Assembly (NCBI GenBank): GCA_905236085.1
Contig: CAJOOD010000086.1
Location: 1 to 10,442 of the forward strand
From: an uncultured Bacilli bacterium
GTDB taxonomy: Bacteria > Bacillota_I > Bacilli_A > RFN20 > CAG-826
DNA: 10,442 nt
Reading direction: 5' to 3'
Shown: one piece after another, positions 6,729 to 10,442 of the stretch
Layout of the letters: the number at the start of each line of letters is the position of its first letter
Numbering within the stretch: position 1 is the stretch's first letter
Notes under the pieces: model-generated
Told to the model about the DNA's origin: nothing
Database searches by the model: none
Seen by the model: the letters and a program-made list of their open reading frames with translations, nothing else
Translations under genes and position numbers: made by a program

Positions 6729-9450
6729 TCTTTTCTCCTAATAAGTTATAACATCTTAAGCATAATTTATTGCCTTCAAGTTCTTTGATGAAATCGACAT
6801 AATTCCAGCATCTATCACATTTTTCGCCTTCATGATGTTTGACTAAGACTTTAGATACATTATATTCTTTACCTTCATTATCTTTTAATATGAAGCTAGA
6901 GACAACGAATAATTTTTCTAAATCTTCTTTATTCATTGTAGCAAATAAATTATTAATTTCCTCATTATTTATTTTACATTCGACATAAGCTTCTTGGCTA
7001 GAACCGATTAATCCTTGACTTCTTGCTTCCTCTAAGGCTTTAAGAACATCACTTCTTAAAGCTAAGAATAAATCATATTCTTTATCGATTTCTTCTTGAT
7101 ATTCTCTAGCTTTAGGGAAATCTAATAATTGCGATGAAGATAATCTATTTCCAGGAATATTCTTATTAACTTCATCCATGGTAAATGGAAGAATAGGAGT
7201 TAATAATCTTAATAATGTCTCTACGCAATCTAATAAGACGTGTTGGATGGTATTTTTTCTTGTGGAATTACCATCACAATATAAGATATCTTTTCCAATA
7301 TCTAAATAGAAAGAAGATAGATCAGTAGACATAAATGTCACGATATTAGACATCGCCGTAGCGAAATCATAATTATCAAATGATTTAATGGTTTCATTAA
7401 CAATCTTAGCTAATCTATTTAGGATAAATCTATCGACGTGTTGATATTCAACATTATTATTGCTTAAATCGATATTAGAGATATTGCCTAATAAGAATTT
7501 AAAGGTATTTCTAATCTTACGATAGATTTCTGATATTTGTTTAATGATAGATTCAGAGATTCTAACATCTTGTTGATAATCAATTGTCGAGGCCCATAAA
7601 CGCAAGATATCCGCGCCGTAGACATTAGCGATTTTGCTAGGATCAATGCCGTTTCCTTTAGATTTGGACATCTTTTCCCATTTCTCATCCATGACAAAGC
7701 CATGTGAGACAATATTCTTATATGGTGATACTCCTTTCGTGGCCATAGAAACGATTAAGGAAGAATTAAACCAACCACGATATTGGTCGCTACCTTCTAA
7801 ATATAAGTCTGCGGGGAATTTTAAGTCTCTTGCTAATAAACAGCCTGCCCAAGAAGAACCGGAATCAAACCAGACATCCATGATATCATTTTCTTTATTA
7901 AATTTACCGTTTGGTGATTTAGGATTCTTATATCCTTCTGGTAATAAATCTTTAGCGTCCCTGCTATACCAGATATCTGAACCATATTCTTTAAATAGGT
8001 TGGCGATATGGGCAAATACTTCTTTTTCAATAATTGGAGAACCATCTTCATTATAGATAATAGGAATTGGTACACCCCACGCTCTTTGGCGAGAAATACA
8101 CCAGTCGCTACGATCTTTAATCATATTAATCATTCTGGTTTCACCCCATTTAGGATTCCAATTAACATTATGAATGGCGTTTAATAATTGCTCTCTAATC
8201 GGTTCAATTGAGCAGAACCATTGATCAGTCGCTCTAAAGATTAATGGTTTACCAGTACGCCAATCATGTGGATAAGAGTGAACGATGGTTTGATGTTTTA
8301 ATAATGAGCCATTTTCTTCGATGATTTTTAAGACGGCTTTATTAGCTTCTTCATAGAATAAACCTTCAATACCTTCACCAGTTCCTTCCATCATATAGCC
8401 TTTAGAATCAACTGGACAATAAGTAGGAATATTATATTTTTGACAGACCATGAAGTCTTCTGGACCAAATCCAGGAGCGGTATGAACAAAACCTGTACCG
8501 GCATCATTGGTGACGTGTTCACCAACGATAAGTAAAGAATCTCGATCATAGAAAGGATGCTTTAAAACAACATATTCTAAGTCTCTACCTTTGATTTCTT
8601 TTTCTAATTTAACGTCTTCTAAGCCTAATTCATTAATTAATTTTTCTTCAAATTCTTTTAAGAATACTAATTTTCCGCGATTGGTATTATAAACTCCATA
8701 GATAAAATCAGGATGAGCGGATACCGCTAAATTGCCAGGCAAAGTCCAAGGAGTTGTCGTCCAGATAACAACTTTAGCGTCTTTATCTAAGACATTCTTA
8801 CCATCTTTAACATCAAAGGCCACATAAATAGAATGTGAGGTCACATCAGCGTATTCGATTTCAGCTTCTGCTAAAGCTGATTCACTAGATGGAGACCAAT
8901 ATACTGGTTTAAGTCCTTTATAGATGAGACCTTTTAAAGCCATATCAGCGAATAATTTAATCTGTTCGGCTTCAAATTCTTTTAATAAGGTGAGATATGG
9001 TTTATCAGATTCTGCGAGTATACCTAAACGGAGCATTTGTCCTTTTTGATTTTCGACTTGCTTTAAGGCATATTCACGACATTTTTCTCTAAATTCTACG
9101 ATTGGGGTGGTTTTTCTATTAACACCAGATTTAGTAACCATGTTTTCAATAGGCAGTCCGTGTGTATCCCAACCTAAAATAAATGGAGTATAAAATCCTG
9201 ACATGTTCTTATATCTAATGACAAAATCTTTTAAGATTCTATTCATCATATGCCCGCAATGAATGTTTCCATTGGCGTATGGGGGACCATCGTGAAGAAT
9301 AAATTCTTTATTACCTTTACGGTTTAAATTCATTTCATCATATAGATGTTCTATTTTCCATTTTTCGACGAGTAATGGTTCTTTTTGGGCTAAGTTACCC
9401 CTCATCTCAAAATTAGTTTTAGGCATGGTTAATGTTTCTTTAAGTTCCAT
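6721..9450 (-). CDS. ileS: Isoleucyl-tRNA synthetase
   Basis: IleS charges tRNA-Ile with isoleucine and edits misactivated valine. The 909 residues fit the bacterial type. The class I HIGH motif is in PYANGNIHCGH (57-67) and KMSKS lies at 593-597 (WEKMSKSKGNG). The CP1 editing domain shows WTTTPWTLPGN (230-240) and GTGFVHTAPGFGPEDF (318-333). WCISRQRAWGVPIP (450-463) and the DVWFDSG stretch (525-531) are typical. A C-terminal zinc finger has C878, C881, C897 and C900, as in the zinc-containing bacterial enzymes rather than the mupirocin-resistant eukaryote-like type. The start matches the usual LPKT..MRGNL N-terminus and follows GGAGG spaced for efficient initiation. Expression is controlled by the T-box leader directly upstream. 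lspA and rluD follow with overlaps. Confidence 0.98.
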   Translation of the reverse strand: MELKETLTMPKTNFEMRGNLAQKEPLLVEKWKIEHLYDEMNLNRKGNKEFILHDGPPYANGNIHCGHMMNRILKDFVIRYKNMSGFYTPFILGWDTHGLPIENMVTKSGVNRKTTPIVEFREKCREYALKQVENQKGQMLRLGILAESDKPYLTLLKEFEAEQIKLFADMALKGLIYKGLKPVYWSPSSESALAEAEIEYADVTSHSIYVAFDVKDGKNVLDKDAKVVIWTTTPWTLPGNLAVSAHPDFIYGVYNTNRGKLVFLKEFEEKLINELGLEDVKLEKEIKGRDLEYVVLKHPFYDRDSLLIVGEHVTNDAGTGFVHTAPGFGPEDFMVCQKYNIPTYCPVDSKGYMMEGTGEGIEGLFYEEANKAVLKIIEENGSLLKHQTIVHSYPHDWRTGKPLIFRATDQWFCSIEPIREQLLNAIHNVNWNPKWGETRMINMIKDRSDWCISRQRAWGVPIPIIYNEDGSPIIEKEVFAHIANLFKEYGSDIWYSRDAKDLLPEGYKNPKSPNGKFNKENDIMDVWFDSGSSWAGCLLARDLKFPADLYLEGSDQYRGWFNSSLIVSMATKGVSPYKNIVSHGFVMDEKWEKMSKSKGNGIDPSKIANVYGADILRLWASTIDYQQDVRISESIIKQISEIYRKIRNTFKFLLGNISNIDLSNNNVEYQHVDRFILNRLAKIVNETIKSFDNYDFATAMSNIVTFMSTDLSSFYLDIGKDILYCDGNSTRKNTIQHVLLDCVETLLRLLTPILPFTMDEVNKNIPGNRLSSSQLLDFPKAREYQEEIDKEYDLFLALRSDVLKALEEARSQGLIGSSQEAYVECKINNEEINNLFATMNKEDLEKLFVVSSFILKDNEGKEYNVSKVLVKHHEGEKCDRCWNYVDFIKELEGNKLCLRCYNLLGEKNG

Positions 9451-9460
9451 AATTCCTCCG

Positions 9461-9684
9461 ACAATATAAAAGCGCCCAATCTAAGGACGCAATAACGTGG
9501 TACCACCTTAGTTCTATCACTAATATTTAGTGTAGCACTCATTTTCTCTATAACGGAGAGACCGGTTAATCTACTAATTTCAATTAACATACAATGGAGT
9601 GATATTAATTCTAGATAGCCGCTAACAGGATTCCAGCGTCCCCGTCTCTCTATAAGTGCTTGTCTACCAACTTGTCTCCAAGGC
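9461..9684 (-). promoter_or_regulatory. T-box riboswitch leader, isoleucine specifier
   Basis: This leader senses uncharged tRNA-Ile and switches ileS transcription on. Stem I has a basal helix TGGAG (9680-9676)/CTCCA (9599-9595), a helix TAGA (9666-9663)/TCTA (9615-9612) and an apical hairpin CGCT/AGCG (9638-9620). The specifier ATC is at 9603-9601. Stem II pairs GTTAAT (9588-9583) with ATTAAC (9570-9565). A pseudoknot combines CGG/CCG (9564-9562, 9556-9554) with CTCT/AGAG (9560-9557, 9549-9546). Stem III is CACTAA-ATA-TTAGTG (9532-9518). The conserved T-box AAGGTGGTACCACG follows. In the antiterminator CTAAGG (9511-9506) pairs with CCTTAG (9486-9481), with a 7-nt bulge TGGTACC that can bind the ACCA end of tRNA-Ile. 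The alternative terminator is annotated separately. Confidence 0.96.
9468..9490 (-). terminator. T-box conditional terminator upstream of ileS
   Basis: On the minus strand GCGTCC (9490-9485) pairs with GGGCGC (9477-9472), with one G-U pair and a 7-nt loop TTAGATT, followed by TTTT (9471-9468). The 5' arm shares CGTCC with the 3' side of the antiterminator, so the two structures exclude each other. This is the off state when tRNA-Ile is charged. Confidence 0.9.
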
Positions 9685-9690
9685 TTCTTT

Positions 9691-9718
9691 ATTATACCTA
9701 ATTTTGAAATATTAACAA
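9691..9718 (-). promoter_or_regulatory. Promoter of the ileS T-box transcript
   Basis: The minus strand has TTGTTA (9718-9713), a 16-bp spacer and a consensus TATAAT (9696-9691), as expected for a vegetative sigma-A promoter. Initiation near 9684 would start the RNA a few bases before stem I of the T-box. The -35 box begins only 2 bp after the ftsZ stop codon. Confidence 0.8.
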
Positions 9719-9720
9719 CG

Positions 9721-10442
9721 TTAATCTTTTAAGAAATTAGGAAGTAAATCATCGTCATCTTCAAAATTGATTTCGTCTTCTTTCTTTTCTTCTTGTTTGC
9801 TTTCTGGCTTAATTTCTTCGAATTCTTGTTTATATTTCAAAGTATTATCCGCGGAGAAGACATAATCATTTTCATAATGAGAAGCGATAATAGAGACCAT
9901 GATTTCATCACTTAATTGGTCATTAATCGCTAGACCAAATTTTAAATCGATAGAATCCGCTCCTCCAGCCGCTTCAATTAATCTATTAACTGTTTCTTGG
10001 ACTTCAAATAATGATACTTTTGGTCCACATGTAATAGCCACAATAGCTTTTCTAGCTCCAGAAATAGATGATTCTAATAATGGAGAATTAATCGCATTAG
10101 TGGCCGCTTCTTTGGCTCTATCATCACCAGAACCAGTACCAAAACCGATTAAGGCGACACCAGAATCCTCTAATGTTGATTTAACATCGGCGAAGTCGAG
10201 ATTGATAACCGCTGGCATGAGAATTAAATTAACAACAGTTTCAACTGATCTCGCTAAGACTTTATCGGATTCAGAGAAGGCTTCTCCGGCTGGAGATGAT
10301 CCGGCTAAGAGTAATAATTTATCATTAGATACGACAATAATGGCGTCGACATTAGCTTTTAAATTGTTTAATCCTTCAATAGAATTAGCCACTCTTCTTG
10401 GTCCTTCTAGACCAAATGGGCGTGTTACAATAGCGATGACTA
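9721..10442 (-). CDS. ftsZ: Cell division protein FtsZ, 3' part (gene runs off the right edge)
   Basis: FtsZ is the tubulin-like GTPase that forms the division ring. Only the C-terminal 239 residues are in the window and the reading frame stays open to the edge. The GTG at 10392 is an internal valine, not a start, because VTRPFGLEGPRR just upstream is typical FtsZ sequence. The T7 synergy loop with the catalytic NLDFAD motif is intact (fragment residues about 80-85), and is followed by the usual alternating beta-alpha C-terminal domain. After an acidic, low-complexity linker of about 35 residues, the protein ends in DDLLPNFLKD. This resembles the conserved C-terminal peptide (IPxFLR type) that binds FtsA, SepF and similar partners. 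The GTP-binding GGGTGTG motif would lie outside the window. The ileS promoter follows directly, with no terminator between. Confidence 0.95.
   Translation of the reverse strand, partial: VIAIVTRPFGLEGPRRVANSIEGLNNLKANVDAIIVVSNDKLLLLAGSSPAGEAFSESDKVLARSVETVVNLILMPAVINLDFADVKSTLEDSGVALIGFGTGSGDDRAKEAATNAINSPLLESSISGARKAIVAITCGPKVSLFEVQETVNRLIEAAGGADSIDLKFGLAINDQLSDEIMVSIIASHYENDYVFSADNTLKYKQEFEEIKPESKQEEKKEDEINFEDDDDLLPNFLKD

Noticed and set aside
7488..8075. Open frames in other frames of ileS (plus 7634-8056; minus 7488-7712 and 7833-8075)
   Set aside because: They lie wholly within the ileS reading frame, have no ribosome binding sites or recognisable domains, and are explained as shadows.
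9721..10392. A complete gene starting at the GTG at 10392
   Set aside because: The frame continues upstream to the window edge with typical FtsZ sequence, so this is an internal valine codon of a gene that is cut by the window.

Overview
The window looks like chromosomal housekeeping DNA from an AT-rich, low-GC Gram-positive bacterium (Bacillota). Hand-sampled stretches run about 28-37% G+C. The case rests on a T-box riboswitch upstream of ileS, RNase HIII, MutS2, Shine-Dalgarno sites of the AGGAG type, and gene neighbourhoods known from Bacillus-like genomes. Tryptophan is encoded by TGG at the sites checked and no long gene needs TGA read as sense, so the standard bacterial code fits. This argues against a Mycoplasma-type code. 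A reduced, uncultured Bacilli or Acholeplasma-like lineage is plausible, but that is inference.

Layout from right to left, which is the transcription direction of nearly everything (minus strand). The window opens inside ftsZ, of which only the 3' part is visible (9721-10442). Right after its stop comes a promoter and a complete T-box leader with an isoleucine specifier codon (about 9718-9461). This controls a tight three-gene run, ileS-lspA-rluD (9450-5237), whose genes overlap by 8 nt at each junction. rnhC (4352-5245) is the only plus-strand gene: it converges on rluD with a 9-nt overlap and diverges from mutS2 across a short AT-rich region. mutS2 and uvrC follow 1 nt apart on the minus strand (about 4270-217). 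A tRNA-Arg(UCU) with its own likely promoter comes next (161-85), and an intrinsic terminator closes the unit (10-37).

Functionally there are two blocks. The first joins cell division (FtsZ) to isoleucyl-tRNA synthesis, lipoprotein maturation (signal peptidase II) and rRNA pseudouridylation. It is a shortened form of the ftsZ-sepF-ylmG-ylmH-divIVA-ileS-lspA-rluD order of Bacillus, with the sepF-to-divIVA genes missing here. The second is a nucleic-acid repair block, rnhC/mutS2/uvrC, which resembles the Bacillus rnhC-zapA-cvpA-polX-mutS2-...-uvrC neighbourhood with the intervening genes gone. I found no mobile element, CRISPR array, phage gene or unknown protein-coding system. The most interesting features are regulatory: the foldable T-box that directly abuts ftsZ, and the compact divergent rnhC/mutS2 promoter region with nested palindromes and possibly leaderless transcripts.
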